NCBI RefSeq assembly: GCF_029690065.1 | Contig: NZ_CP121463.1 | Span: 1,364,001 to 1,428,000, forward strand | Direction: 5' to 3' | DNA: 64,000 nucleotides | From: Arthrobacter sp. Y-9 | GTDB taxonomy: Bacteria; Actinomycetota; Actinomycetes; Actinomycetales; Micrococcaceae | In this document: piece by piece, positions 45,246 through 53,595 of the stretch | How positions within the stretch are numbered: the stretch's first letter is position 1 | Layout: each line of letters starts with the position of its first letter | Translations under genes and position numbers: made by a program | The notes under the pieces: model-generated | Seen by the model: the letters and a program-made list of their open reading frames with translations, nothing else | Told to the model about the DNA's origin: nothing | Database searches by the model: none

Positions 45246-45863
45246 CTAGCTCACGATCAGCTTTGAGTCGGTGACGAACCAGCGTGAGTTGGTCCACCAG
45301 AGTTGGAAGGCGAAGCCGTTGTTCGTTTCACTGAACAACTTTCCTGAACCTGATGCGATGTGGATCCGCGCCCGGCTCTGCCGGATCTGGGCTACGAGAA
45401 TCGGCTTGTCTGGAATGGCCTGAGATCGGAGCTCAATTCGCTCGGCCTTGAGCTGCCCTCCGACGATCCAACCTTTCTCGTATACAGATTCGATCTTTTC
45501 GGGGACCGTCCTACATGTGATGCACTCCTCGGTGTGGAGCGCCTTCAGTTTGCTCACGTCCCCTGTCTCGTACGCATACGACAGCATCGCGACCCAGTAC
45601 CCCACGAACGCCTTCGCCCCGTCGGGCGTCTCCTTCTTCGCAGCCTCCGGCATCACGGGCACGGGAACGTTCAGGGCCTTGCTGGTCGCGGTCGCCGGCT
45701 TGTAGGCAGGCTTGGCCACAGCGGACGGCGAGGGTGACGCAGTGGCTGACGCCGGCGTCGTCGGTGGGGGAGAAGGGCTCGGACCAGAGGGACCGGTGCC
45801 GCAGGCGACCAAGCCCACGCATGACAGCAGGACGAGCAGACACCAGGACACGGCACGCTTCAT
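45246..45863 (-). CDS. DUF6318 family lipoprotein
   Basis: This 205-aa lipoprotein has signal sequence VSWCLLVLLSCVGLVAC with the lipobox Cys, then a Pro/Ser/Ala/Thr linker to about residue 65. The folded part GAKAFVGYWVAMLSYAYETG, followed by CITCRTV, matches my recollection of DUF6318. It has a snoaL/NTF2-like look (small cone fold with the C-terminal NGFAFQLWWTNSRW strand). It is the first gene of a two-gene operon with the PKD protein. Function unknown. Confidence 0.78.
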   Translation of the reverse strand: MKRAVSWCLLVLLSCVGLVACGTGPSGPSPSPPPTTPASATASPSPSAVAKPAYKPATATSKALNVPVPVMPEAAKKETPDGAKAFVGYWVAMLSYAYETGDVSKLKALHTEECITCRTVPEKIESVYEKGWIVGGQLKAERIELRSQAIPDKPILVAQIRQSRARIHIASGSGKLFSETNNGFAFQLWWTNSRWFVTDSKLIVS

Positions 45864-45983
45864 GGAGGACCCCCAGTTGGTCGGCAGTAAAGACAGACGC
45901 CACTCTACGGCAAATGACCAACAAATGACAGAAGTTATCCACAGTGCTGGGCGGGCGATGCGCCGCCCGCCCAGCAGGATCGA

Positions 45984-47138
45984 TCAGACCTCGGCAACCG
46001 CTGACTGATCACGGAAGTGGCCGGTCACGATCAGGAGTACTCCAAGAACCGCCCACCCGGCCAGGACCAGCCAGGGGAAAGCGGTCGCCGCGTCGGGGAA
46101 GTAGGAGAGGTCGCGCAGGAGCGTGCCGGAGGCGCCGGGCACGAACCACTGGCCGACGTCGCCCCACGGCGCCGGCAGGAATTCCTTGGGCTGGGTCAGC
46201 GAGGACAGGGGGTTGCCGATGAACATCGTGAGCACGGCGCCCACGGCGATGCCCGCTCGCCCGATCAGGGCCGACGCGCCGGTGATGATCGCCGCCGTCG
46301 CCGCGATGCCGAGTCCGATCGCCGCAGCGTTGGCCCAGTAGTCGCCCTGGAGGGTGTGGAACCAGCCCTGCAGAATGCCGGCGAGGCCGAGGCCGCCCAG
46401 CACCCCGTAGCTCACGACCGCGGCGAGGCGACGCCATGCGCCGGACACGAGGAGTGAGATCAGGATGCCGCCGACCATGCCGCCCATCGCGAGCGGAAGA
46501 CCTGCGACGGCCAGGCCGGTGCCGCGGGAGTCGTCGGCAGACAGCGGTACGACGTCGGTGACCACCACGGTGGGGACGGTCGCGTGCTGTTGCTGCGGAG
46601 CCGACGTCGTCGTTCCGGCAGGGGGCGGCGTGGCCTTGCCCTGGGCGGCGGCAGCGAGGCCCGCCTGGAGCTGCTGGACCGCGGAGGTGAGTCCGGTGAT
46701 GGCCTGCTGGTCGATCTGGCGCTGAATTCCCGCGCCGAGCTGGGTCAACGCGGAGCTCGCGACGGGGCTCGCCGCACTCGCGACCAGGATCTCGGGCGCG
46801 CCCGCCTCGGCAGTGGCGGGCAGGATGACGGCGCCGTAGACGTCGCGCTTCTTGATCTGTGTCAGGGCGTCGTCGCGGCTGGCGACGGTGCGGATGTCGA
46901 GCATGCCCTCCGGCGCTTTCGCGGTCAGCTGCTGGACCTGCTCAGCGCTCCCGACGACCGCGATCGGCAGGTGCTGTGCCTTCGCCGTGACGCTGGGCCA
47001 GGCGAAGGCGAGGAGGATGACGCAGACCGCGACGGCGGCGAGGACCGCCGCGCGGAGGGCGTGCGGCCACGGGGTGTGCGGGGCGTGGGTGGCGGGGCTG
47101 GTGTCCCGGTGGGCGGGCGTGGACTGGGGAGTGCTCAT
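45984..47138 (-). CDS. YhgE/Pip-like ABC-2 type membrane protein
   Basis: This 384-aa protein has one N-terminal transmembrane helix (about 30-48), an extracytoplasmic region of about 170 residues and five or six C-terminal helices. That is the layout of YhgE/Pip and ABC-2 permease proteins. The outer domain contains IAVVGSAEQVQQLTAKAPEG and a Pro/Thr/Gln linker. No ATPase is adjacent. GAAGGAAGTCACC before ATG 47138 sets the start. It is divergent from a TetR gene with a shared operator, so it is probably inducible and may export toxic compounds. Confidence 0.75.
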   Translation of the reverse strand: MSTPQSTPAHRDTSPATHAPHTPWPHALRAAVLAAVAVCVILLAFAWPSVTAKAQHLPIAVVGSAEQVQQLTAKAPEGMLDIRTVASRDDALTQIKKRDVYGAVILPATAEAGAPEILVASAASPVASSALTQLGAGIQRQIDQQAITGLTSAVQQLQAGLAAAAQGKATPPPAGTTTSAPQQQHATVPTVVVTDVVPLSADDSRGTGLAVAGLPLAMGGMVGGILISLLVSGAWRRLAAVVSYGVLGGLGLAGILQGWFHTLQGDYWANAAAIGLGIAATAAIITGASALIGRAGIAVGAVLTMFIGNPLSSLTQPKEFLPAPWGDVGQWFVPGASGTLLRDLSYFPDAATAFPWLVLAGWAVLGVLLIVTGHFRDQSAVAEV

Positions 47139-47156
47139 GGTGACTTCCTTCAACAA

Positions 47157-47217
47157 AAAGAATATTCGTTCTCTATTGTCCTCGCGAAGGCTAGACTGTC
47201 AAGAACGATCATTCGTT
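47157..47217. promoter_or_regulatory. Paired TetR operators
   Basis: AACGATCATTCGTT (47204-47217) is a perfect inverted repeat AACGA-N4-TCGTT. A close relative, AAAGAATATTCGTT, lies at 47157-47170. The centres are 47 bp apart in the 105-bp divergent spacer between the permease and tetR genes. Confidence 0.55.
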
Positions 47218-47243
47218 TTCGGTCGATCGATGGAGGAGTGGGC

Positions 47244-47840
47244 ATGCCGAAGGTCAGCGACGAGCACCGTGAGAAGCAGCGGCAGCGGATTCTGGAGGCC
47301 GCGCTGACGTGTGTGGCGCGGAAGGGGTTCGCGTCGACGTCGATGTCGGACATCATCGCGGAGGCGGGGCTGTCCGCCGGCGCCGTGTACGTGTACTACC
47401 GCAGCAAGGAGCAGCTGACGATCGACGTCGGGCGGAAGGTGCTTGGCGAGCGGGTCGCCCTGCTGGAGGAGTACCTAGGACGCGACCAGGTGCCGGCGCC
47501 GGCGGAGGTCATCCCCGCCTTCCTCGAACAGATGCCCGACGATGGCTTCTTCCCCGGCGTCGCCGTGCAGGTCTGGGGCGAGGCGATCCATTCGCCGGCG
47601 TTGGCCGAGACGGCGGAGAAGCTCATCGGCGAGATCGGCGGTCACTTCGCGGATTACTTCGCCGCCTGGTTCCGCCAGTCCCGCGGGCTCGGGGAGCGCG
47701 AAGCGCAGACTGAGGGCCGTCGCGTGGCGCCCGCCGTGCTCGGCATGGTGCAGGGCTACATGGTGCAGAGCGTGTTCCTCGACGACGACGCGCGGGCCCG
47801 GTACCGCGAGGCTGTGGCGGTCGTTGTCGGTGGGTTGTGA
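47244..47840 (+). CDS. TetR-family transcriptional regulator
   Basis: This 198-aa regulator has the TetR N-terminal helix-turn-helix (ILEAALTCVARKGFASTSM, then IIAEAGLSAGAVYVYYRSKE). The C-terminal ligand domain is helical. TGGAGGAG six bases before ATG 47244 sets the start. It most likely represses itself and the divergent membrane protein through two matching palindromes. Confidence 0.92.
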   Translation: MPKVSDEHREKQRQRILEAALTCVARKGFASTSMSDIIAEAGLSAGAVYVYYRSKEQLTIDVGRKVLGERVALLEEYLGRDQVPAPAEVIPAFLEQMPDDGFFPGVAVQVWGEAIHSPALAETAEKLIGEIGGHFADYFAAWFRQSRGLGEREAQTEGRRVAPAVLGMVQGYMVQSVFLDDDARARYREAVAVVVGGL

Positions 47841-47899
47841 TGGGTGCTGACGGTGCGCTGGCGGTGTGCGACACGAGGGGTCTCGAGGGTGGCGATGAT

Positions 47900-47929
47900 T
47901 TCGCATCTGGGCCGGTTTTCGTATAGGGT
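47900..47929 (+). promoter_or_regulatory. Promoter of tRNA-Pro
   Basis: TTCGCA (47900-47905) and TAGGGT (47924-47929) are 18 nt apart, 50 nt before the tRNA. Confidence 0.45.
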
Positions 47930-47978
47930 AGAACCCGTTGCTTGAACGGCCGCGAACAGCGATAACGGTCAGGCAAGG

Positions 47979-48052
<74 letters not shown>

Positions 48053-48061
48053 CCGCAAAGT

Positions 48062-48090
48062 CCCGGAGACCACTGGTTTCCGGGGCTTTT
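48062..48090 (+). terminator. Terminator after tRNA-Pro
   Basis: A 10-bp stem with one mismatch (CCCGGAGACC at 48062-48071 with GGTTTCCGGG at 48075-48084) is followed by GCTTTTTT. It is the best-formed rho-independent terminator in the window. Confidence 0.85.
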
Positions 48091-48092
48091 TT

Positions 48093-48387
48093 GGTTCCGG
48101 GAGGGCTCGTGCAGTGCAACTGATGTGAACAAGGTGGCCGTGATCTCAGAGTTCAGACAACGGGATACCTGTGCTGACTTGTCCTCGGACGGTTTGCAGT
48201 TGAGCTGGGGTGACAAAGTGCCGGGATGCAGATTGCACCTAGCGCCGATGCCGGTTGGCGACCGGCTTCCTCTCGCTTGGCCCTTAGTCGGTGGGCGCAT
48301 GGAACGAGCTGGTCGCCCGCTATGGGAAGAGCGGTCTGATCAATCCCTCGGCGGTGATTAGACCCGACTTATCGGTAGCACCATGAA
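48093..48387. other. Intergenic stretch after tRNA-Pro, no gene supported
   Basis: These 295 bp are lower in GC than the core genome. A 78-codon frame (48125-48361) has neither a ribosome binding site nor a recognisable product. I see no integrase remnant and no copy of the tRNA 3' end. Confidence 0.5.
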
Positions 48388-50106
48388 TCAGAGGAACCGG
48401 CTCAGGCGCTTCCTCAACGCTGCATCGTGAACATAGACGTACGTCCCGCGCATCCCGCGCGTCAGAAGGACCGTGTAGATGTTCCTCACCAGTTGCAACA
48501 GTTCGGCATCGGAGTACCTGATGCCCCGCTTGGTGTTGTTCTCCATTCCCTTCTTGTCGAAGTAGTTCGAGCGATCGAAGTAAATGGATCCGGTCTCCTC
48601 ATCGAGTCGGAGGTCCTTGCCGATGATGACGCCTGCGTAGTTCAGGTCATAGCCCTGAACGGTATGAATCGAACCCACCTCAAGCTCTGAGCCGGCGGCG
48701 CTGATCCAATCTTTTGGAGAGGAGTTCCAACGGAGCATCACATCGCCGATCTCAATGTCATAGGCACTCTTGTCCGCCTTGCTGTTCCAGGCCCAGGCGT
48801 ACCCAGCAACCAAGCGTGAGAGGCCTACTTCCTCGTTTCGCTTCAGAATTGCGCGGCGCATCTCGCCGAGATCGTCGTAGAACCGGAGGTCGTAGTCGGG
48901 GAACTCCTGCCGCGTGGGAGGGGGCGGGTTACTCAGGACCGCCTTGATGTACTCGACATAGTCATGTTCGGAGGAGATCCGCATCTGCGAACGAAGCTGA
49001 TGCAAGGCGCCATTCGAGTGGGCTGAGTCTATGAGGGCCTGAGTTGTCGAACCTGGTAGGTCTGCCGGACGCACGCTCTGATCGCGGTCGAGCATGAAGA
49101 TGGTGTGTTTGCTTTGGTGGGTGATCCAGTCCAACTGGGTCAGTTCGGGATCGTCGCGCCCGAACAGTCGAACGTTGATGTCGGCGAACTTCCGGTTGAG
49201 TGCGGCGGCAGCCTGGTTGGCACGATGGTTGAGCCGATGCGCTTCGTCCACGATCAACAAGTCGAACGGCTCTTGGCTCTCTCCAACGTCGAAGGGCGAC
49301 AAAACCATCCCCTTCTTGAGCCCGGGCGTCTTGGAGAAAACACGTCTGATCGATTCGCGGAGCGACTGCTGGGGAACGACAATGCCCGCCCGGAAGTCTT
49401 GGAGAAGCTCTGGATGGCCCGGTGTGAAGAAGTCGCTGAAGATCGAGTCTTCATCGATGGGATCTTGAGGATCATGGAGCCGGATATCCTCGACGAGTTT
49501 GAGCAGATAGATGGCAACCACGGTTTTGCCGGTCCCGGGACCGCCCTGGACCACGCTGATGCTGGTCTTTCCACCGTTGATGTCATGAAACAGGCCATCC
49601 AGAATGTCCTGTACGGCGCCTGCCTGGTCGTGGTTCAGCGCTTTGAAGGGCGACAGCTTGAAGAGGTCACTGTTAGTGATCTCCGGGATCGTCCTGGTGA
49701 AGAGATGTTCCTGAGTGCGGAGTTCTTCAAAGATCTCCTCGAAAGACTTGCGGTATGTTTCCCGGTCGTAGTATTCCGAGTCGATGATCCCGGCATTCCG
49801 ATTGAGGACCGTGTAGTTACCGTCTCCTGCGAACATCCGGATCAGAAACGACTCCAGATCGAGGCAGGCAGACTTGTTGAAGCGCTCATTGACGATGACT
49901 CGAGTGTCGGTCATGGTGCTCTTATCCAGTGACGCGACATGCTGTTTGAGTCTCGCCTCGACGTTGAGCGATTCGCCGACGTACACCTCGGAGGAACTGT
50001 TCAAGACGTACACCACAGGCCAGTTGCGGTGCCGTTTGTCAGTCGCTCCCCAGCGGGCTATCTCGGTTGCGTCGAATGCGACATTAGCGAGACTAAAGCC
50101 GGTCAT
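48388..50106 (-). CDS. GIY-YIG nuclease fused to DUF2075 (Schlafen-like) ATPase/helicase
   Basis: This 572-aa protein begins with a GIY-YIG nuclease-like domain: VVYVLNSSSEVYVG, then ARLKQH with the catalytic Arg, and ACLDLESFLIRMF with the conserved Glu. A DUF2075 P-loop domain follows. Walker A is GGPGTGKTVVAIYLL (about residue 190) and Walker B is LLIVDEAHRL. Late helicase-like blocks include SIHTVQGYDLNYAGVIIG and YTVLLTRGMRGTYVY. Its ATG lies inside the end of the MazG-like gene (14-nt overlap). Lower GC and location by a tRNA suggest transfer. A role in nucleic-acid surveillance or phage defence is likely but inferred. Confidence 0.85.
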   Translation of the reverse strand: MTGFSLANVAFDATEIARWGATDKRHRNWPVVYVLNSSSEVYVGESLNVEARLKQHVASLDKSTMTDTRVIVNERFNKSACLDLESFLIRMFAGDGNYTVLNRNAGIIDSEYYDRETYRKSFEEIFEELRTQEHLFTRTIPEITNSDLFKLSPFKALNHDQAGAVQDILDGLFHDINGGKTSISVVQGGPGTGKTVVAIYLLKLVEDIRLHDPQDPIDEDSIFSDFFTPGHPELLQDFRAGIVVPQQSLRESIRRVFSKTPGLKKGMVLSPFDVGESQEPFDLLIVDEAHRLNHRANQAAAALNRKFADINVRLFGRDDPELTQLDWITHQSKHTIFMLDRDQSVRPADLPGSTTQALIDSAHSNGALHQLRSQMRISSEHDYVEYIKAVLSNPPPPTRQEFPDYDLRFYDDLGEMRRAILKRNEEVGLSRLVAGYAWAWNSKADKSAYDIEIGDVMLRWNSSPKDWISAAGSELEVGSIHTVQGYDLNYAGVIIGKDLRLDEETGSIYFDRSNYFDKKGMENNTKRGIRYSDAELLQLVRNIYTVLLTRGMRGTYVYVHDAALRKRLSRFL

Positions 50107-50410
50107 ACTTGTCGCTCCGCCCCTTCGCCTTGTCCACCGGATACTTGCTACGAGTCAGCTCGAGCTTCTCTAGTACGAGAGCTCCAGGATCGACGTCGAG
50201 CCGGTCCGCAAGGAGCAGGCAGTAGGTGAGAACGTCCGCCAGCTCGAGTTTCGCGTTCGGAAGGTCGGCCCCACCCCATTGGAAGCACTCGAGAAGTTCG
50301 CCGGCTTCAATGCTGATGCTCTTCGCCAGATTCTCCGGTGTATGGAATTCGCCCCACGCTCGCTCTTCGACGAAGGAGCGAAGGGCGTTCATGACCGCTG
50401 GATCGAGCAT
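50093..50410 (-). CDS. MazG-like nucleotide pyrophosphohydrolase
   Basis: This 105-aa all-alpha NTP pyrophosphohydrolase has the metal-binding motifs SIEAGELLECFQW (ExxE) and ELADVLTYCLLLADRL (ExxD). It is of the small RS21-C6/dCTPase type. It is coupled to the GIY-YIG-DUF2075 gene, overlapping it by 14 nt. TAGCTT lies 6 nt before the ATG and suggests a leaderless transcript. MazG proteins hydrolyse non-canonical or free nucleotides. Pairing with a nuclease-helicase suggests nucleotide depletion or signal removal in a defence response. Confidence 0.85.
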   Translation of the reverse strand: MLDPAVMNALRSFVEERAWGEFHTPENLAKSISIEAGELLECFQWGGADLPNAKLELADVLTYCLLLADRLDVDPGALVLEKLELTRSKYPVDKAKGRSDKYDRL

Positions 50411-50558
50411 GCCCCAAAGCTAGCAGAGGTTGAATGCACTCCAGCAGTCGAACGTCAGAGTCGTCGATGCTGCGCGACGTTGACATTGCGATTTGTCGGG
50501 CGAGCTGGCTCCCACGACCCGAGAAAGTGCAATGTCGAACGAGACGGATTGCGCCAAG

Positions 50559-50987
50559 CTACCGAACCTCGACATCTTCAAAAACCAAGAACGTCTGCGT
50601 ATCCAGCACCTCCGGCATGTTCTGCAGCTGATCGAACACGACGCGCCTCAGATCCGCGTTATCAACGGCCCGCACCAGCAAGATCACGTCGAAGTCGCCG
50701 CCGACCAGCGCCACGTGGTGGACCTCGGGGATGTCGCTGAGCTTCGCCCGTAGCTCCCGCCACGAGTGCTGGCGGACCTTGAGGGTCACGTAGGCGCTCG
50801 AGCGCAGGCCGGCCTTGAGGGGGTCGATCTTGGTGGTGAAGCCCGTGATGATGCCTTGGTCCTGCAGTTTCGCGATGCGGTTGTATGCGTGCGCCCGGGA
50901 GACGTGCACCTTCTCCGCGATCGTCGTCACCGATTGGCGGGCATCCTCCGTGAGCAGCGCGAGAATGGCGCGGTCCACTTCGTCCAC
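50559..50987 (-). CDS. Lrp/AsnC-family regulator of the dehydrogenase operon
   Basis: This 142-aa regulator has the Lrp N-terminal helix-turn-helix (ARQSVTTIAEKVHVSRAHAYNRIAKLQDQGII) and a C-terminal RAM ligand-binding domain (EVHHVALVGGDFDVILLVRA). GTG 50987 follows AGGAGGT; an upstream ATG (51011) lacks a binding site. It is divergent from the E1/E2 operon. By analogy with BkdR it likely responds to branched-chain amino or keto acids and controls that operon. Confidence 0.92.
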   Translation of the reverse strand: MDEVDRAILALLTEDARQSVTTIAEKVHVSRAHAYNRIAKLQDQGIITGFTTKIDPLKAGLRSSAYVTLKVRQHSWRELRAKLSDIPEVHHVALVGGDFDVILLVRAVDNADLRRVVFDQLQNMPEVLDTQTFLVFEDVEVR

Positions 50988-51040
50988 GGGACCTCCTGTG
51001 ATCCAGCTCATATTCGACGTTACGTCTACAAGATACTCAC

Positions 51041-51086
51041 TTTCGAATCCACATTTCCAGGATTCCGCCGATTCGTGGATACGAAA
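51041..51086. promoter_or_regulatory. Candidate Lrp-type operator
   Basis: TTTCGAATCCAC (51041-51052) and GTGGATACGAAA (51075-51086) are inverted with one mismatch. Their centres lie 34 bp apart, about three helical turns, between the lrp-like gene and the dehydrogenase operon. Confidence 0.5.
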
Positions 51087-51149
51087 CGATCCTCCGGACC
51101 ATACTGATCCCAACACATCGCTGTCAGGACCATGCTGCAAGGAGGCATC

Positions 51150-52499
51150 ATGACCATTTCCGTCAGCCCGCCCGGAGGCGGCCGGTCCGTCGAGGACACA
51201 GGCACCGCAGACGGCGCGCCGGCCGCCGGTGCGGCCTCGCCCCACGCCTCGACGCAGGGCGTGCCACAGGACACCTCGCCACAGACCAAAGCACCACAAA
51301 CCACCAGCCTCCAAGAAGCCGTCCAGAACTTCGGCATCAGCATCGAGGACTACCTGCTCCCGGTCCACGGCCAGATCCAGATCCTCGCCGAAGACGGGAT
51401 GATGCTCCCTGAAGACCGCCGCGGCTCCAGCCCCGGCCACCAATACCCCGTCCCACCGGACGAGGAACTCCTCGAGGCGTACCGTCGCCTCGTCGTCGGG
51501 CGCAGGGTCAACGACCAGAACTCGGCGCTCGTCCGCCAAGGACGCCTCGCTGTCTACCCGTCGAGCCACGGCCAGGAGGCCTGCCAGGTCGCGGCGGCGT
51601 TGTGCCTCCAAAAGAGTGACTGGATGTTCCCCACCTACCGCGACGCCGTCGCCGTCATGACGCGCGGCGTCGACCCGGTGGAGGTCATGACCATCTTCCG
51701 CGGCGACTGGCACGGCGGCTACGACCCGCACGCCCACCACGTCGGCATCCAGAGCACCCCACTCACCACACAGCTCCTGCACGCGGTCGGCGTCGCGCAT
51801 GCCGCGAAGCTCCGCGGCGAGGACACGGTCGTCCTCGCGATGTGCGGCGACGGCGCCACAAGTGAGGGCGACTTCCACGAGGCCCTCAACTTCGCCGCCG
51901 TCTTCCGTCTGCCGGTCGTCTTCTTCGTCCAGAACAACCAGTACGCCATCTCGGTGCCGCTCGCGCACCAGACCGCGGCGCCGTCGCTCGCGCACAAGGC
52001 CGTCGGCTACGGCATGGCGGGGGAGCGGGTCGACGGCAACGACCTCGTCGCGCTCCTCGCCGTCCTCGACCGCGCCGTCACCTTGGCGCGCTCCGGTTCC
52101 GGTCCGCTCCTGGTCGAGGCGAACACCTACCGCATGCAGGCCCACACCAACGCGGACGACGCCACCCGCTACCGCAACCAAGCCGAGGTCGAGGCGTGGG
52201 CGGCCAAGGACCCGCTCAACCGCATGCGCCACTACCTCCGCGCCGCCGGGCAGCTCACCGACGACGTCGAAGCCGCCTTCGCGGATGACGCCGAGCAGGT
52301 GGCCCAGCGGCTCCGCGAGGGGCTGAGCGTGGAGCCCGACATCGACCCGCAGGACCTGTTCCGCTACGTCTTCACCGAGCCCACCCCGCAGCTGCGCGAG
52401 CAGGCCGCCTTCCTGGCGGACGAGCTCGCACGCGACGCCGAGGGCGCCGCAGCCGGCACAGACACCGCCGCCACCGCCGACACCCGAATGGAGCGCTGA
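51150..52499 (+). CDS. 2-oxoacid dehydrogenase E1 component, alpha subunit
   Basis: This 449-aa protein is the alpha subunit of a thiamine-diphosphate E1 from a branched-chain 2-oxoacid or pyruvate dehydrogenase complex. The ThDP/Mg motif is CGDGATSEGDFHEALNFAAV ending near QNNQYAIS. FPTYRDAVAV and RMQAHTNADDATRYR are further E1-alpha motifs. The first 60 residues are Pro/Thr/Ala-rich. AAGGAGG four bases before ATG 51150 sets the start. E1 beta starts 1 nt after the stop. An Lrp-type regulator is divergent. Branched-chain use is favoured by that regulator, but the substrate is not certain. Confidence 0.9.
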   Translation: MTISVSPPGGGRSVEDTGTADGAPAAGAASPHASTQGVPQDTSPQTKAPQTTSLQEAVQNFGISIEDYLLPVHGQIQILAEDGMMLPEDRRGSSPGHQYPVPPDEELLEAYRRLVVGRRVNDQNSALVRQGRLAVYPSSHGQEACQVAAALCLQKSDWMFPTYRDAVAVMTRGVDPVEVMTIFRGDWHGGYDPHAHHVGIQSTPLTTQLLHAVGVAHAAKLRGEDTVVLAMCGDGATSEGDFHEALNFAAVFRLPVVFFVQNNQYAISVPLAHQTAAPSLAHKAVGYGMAGERVDGNDLVALLAVLDRAVTLARSGSGPLLVEANTYRMQAHTNADDATRYRNQAEVEAWAAKDPLNRMRHYLRAAGQLTDDVEAAFADDAEQVAQRLREGLSVEPDIDPQDLFRYVFTEPTPQLREQAAFLADELARDAEGAAAGTDTAATADTRMER

Positions 52500-52500
52500 G

Positions 52501-53595
52501 ATGAGCACCGTCGCAGAAGCGGCAGCGGCCCGCGCGGCCGCGACCGCCGGGCCGTCTGTTGAAGGACACAGCCACGTGACCTTCGCCAAGGCCCTCACCA
52601 CCGCCATGGCGGACGCGATGCGCGCCGATCCCGGCGTCGTCGTGTTCGGGGAGGACGTGGCCACGCTGGGCGGCGTCTTCCGCATCACCGACGGGCTCCA
52701 GAAGGAGTTCGGCGAGCAGCGCTGCTTCGACACGCCGCTGGCGGAATCCGGAATCGTCGGCATGGCGCTCGGCATGGCCATGAACGGCCTCCGCCCGGTG
52801 ATCGAGATGCAGTTCGACGCCTTCGCGTACCCGGCGTTCGAGCAGATCGCGAGCCACGTCGCCAAGATGCACAACCGCACCCGCGGACGGATCACGCTGC
52901 CGCTCGTCATCCGGGTGCCGTACGCGGGCGGGATCGGCGGCGTCGAGCACCATTGCGACTCCTCCGAGGCCTACTACGCGCACACGCCGGGGCTCAAGGT
53001 CTTCACGCCGTCGAGCGTCGCGGACGCGTACCTCCTCCTGCGCGAGGCCATCGCGAGCGAGGACCCCGTGGTGTTCATGGAGCCCAAGAAGCTGTACTGG
53101 TCCAAGGAATCGGTGGACCTGGACGCGTTGCGGGACGCGTTCGAGAGCACTGCGTCAGAGGGTACCGGCGCCCCGGCCGGCGTCCGCGAGGAAGGCCGGG
53201 CCGCCGTCGTGCGTCCAGGAACCGACGCGACGATCATCGCCTACGGCCCCGCCGTCCCGCCCGCGCTCGCCGCAGCCGAAGCGGCGGCAGCTGAGGGGCG
53301 GAGCGTGGAGGTCATTGACGTGCGGACCATCGTCCCCTTCGACGACGAGACCATCAGCGCCTCGGTCCGCAAGACCGGGCGGGTCGTGGTGGTCGCAGAG
53401 GCGCAGGGTTTCGCGTCCGTCGCCTCGGAGATCACCGCGCGCGTCCAGGAACGCTGCTTCCACTCGCTCGCCGCGCCGATCCGCCGGGTCACCGGCTTCG
53501 ACATCCCGTACCCGGCGCCCAAATTCGAGCACTGGTACCTGCCCGGCGTCGACCGCATCCTCGACGCCCTCGACGAGCTGCAGTGGGAGGACTGA
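52501..53595 (+). CDS. 2-oxoacid dehydrogenase E1 component, beta subunit
   Basis: This 364-aa beta subunit pairs with the preceding alpha subunit. Motifs include VVFGEDVATLGGVFRIT, FDTPLAESGIVGMALGMAM and RVPYAGGIGGVEHHCDSSEA. The C-terminal transketolase fold contains IDVRTIVPFDDETI. It starts 1 nt after E1 alpha, and its stop overlaps the E2 ATG by one base (TGATG). Confidence 0.93.
   Translation: MSTVAEAAAARAAATAGPSVEGHSHVTFAKALTTAMADAMRADPGVVVFGEDVATLGGVFRITDGLQKEFGEQRCFDTPLAESGIVGMALGMAMNGLRPVIEMQFDAFAYPAFEQIASHVAKMHNRTRGRITLPLVIRVPYAGGIGGVEHHCDSSEAYYAHTPGLKVFTPSSVADAYLLLREAIASEDPVVFMEPKKLYWSKESVDLDALRDAFESTASEGTGAPAGVREEGRAAVVRPGTDATIIAYGPAVPPALAAAEAAAAEGRSVEVIDVRTIVPFDDETISASVRKTGRVVVVAEAQGFASVASEITARVQERCFHSLAAPIRRVTGFDIPYPAPKFEHWYLPGVDRILDALDELQWED

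Noticed and set aside
48125-48361. 78-codon plus-strand frame after tRNA-Pro
   Set aside because: No start signal, no family resemblance and poor codon bias; more likely non-coding.
50478-50541. Inverted GACATTGC/GCAATGTC motifs upstream of the MazG-like gene
   Set aside because: The arms are short (12-13 bp with an indel) and 39 nt apart; chance occurrence is plausible and no regulator is linked.
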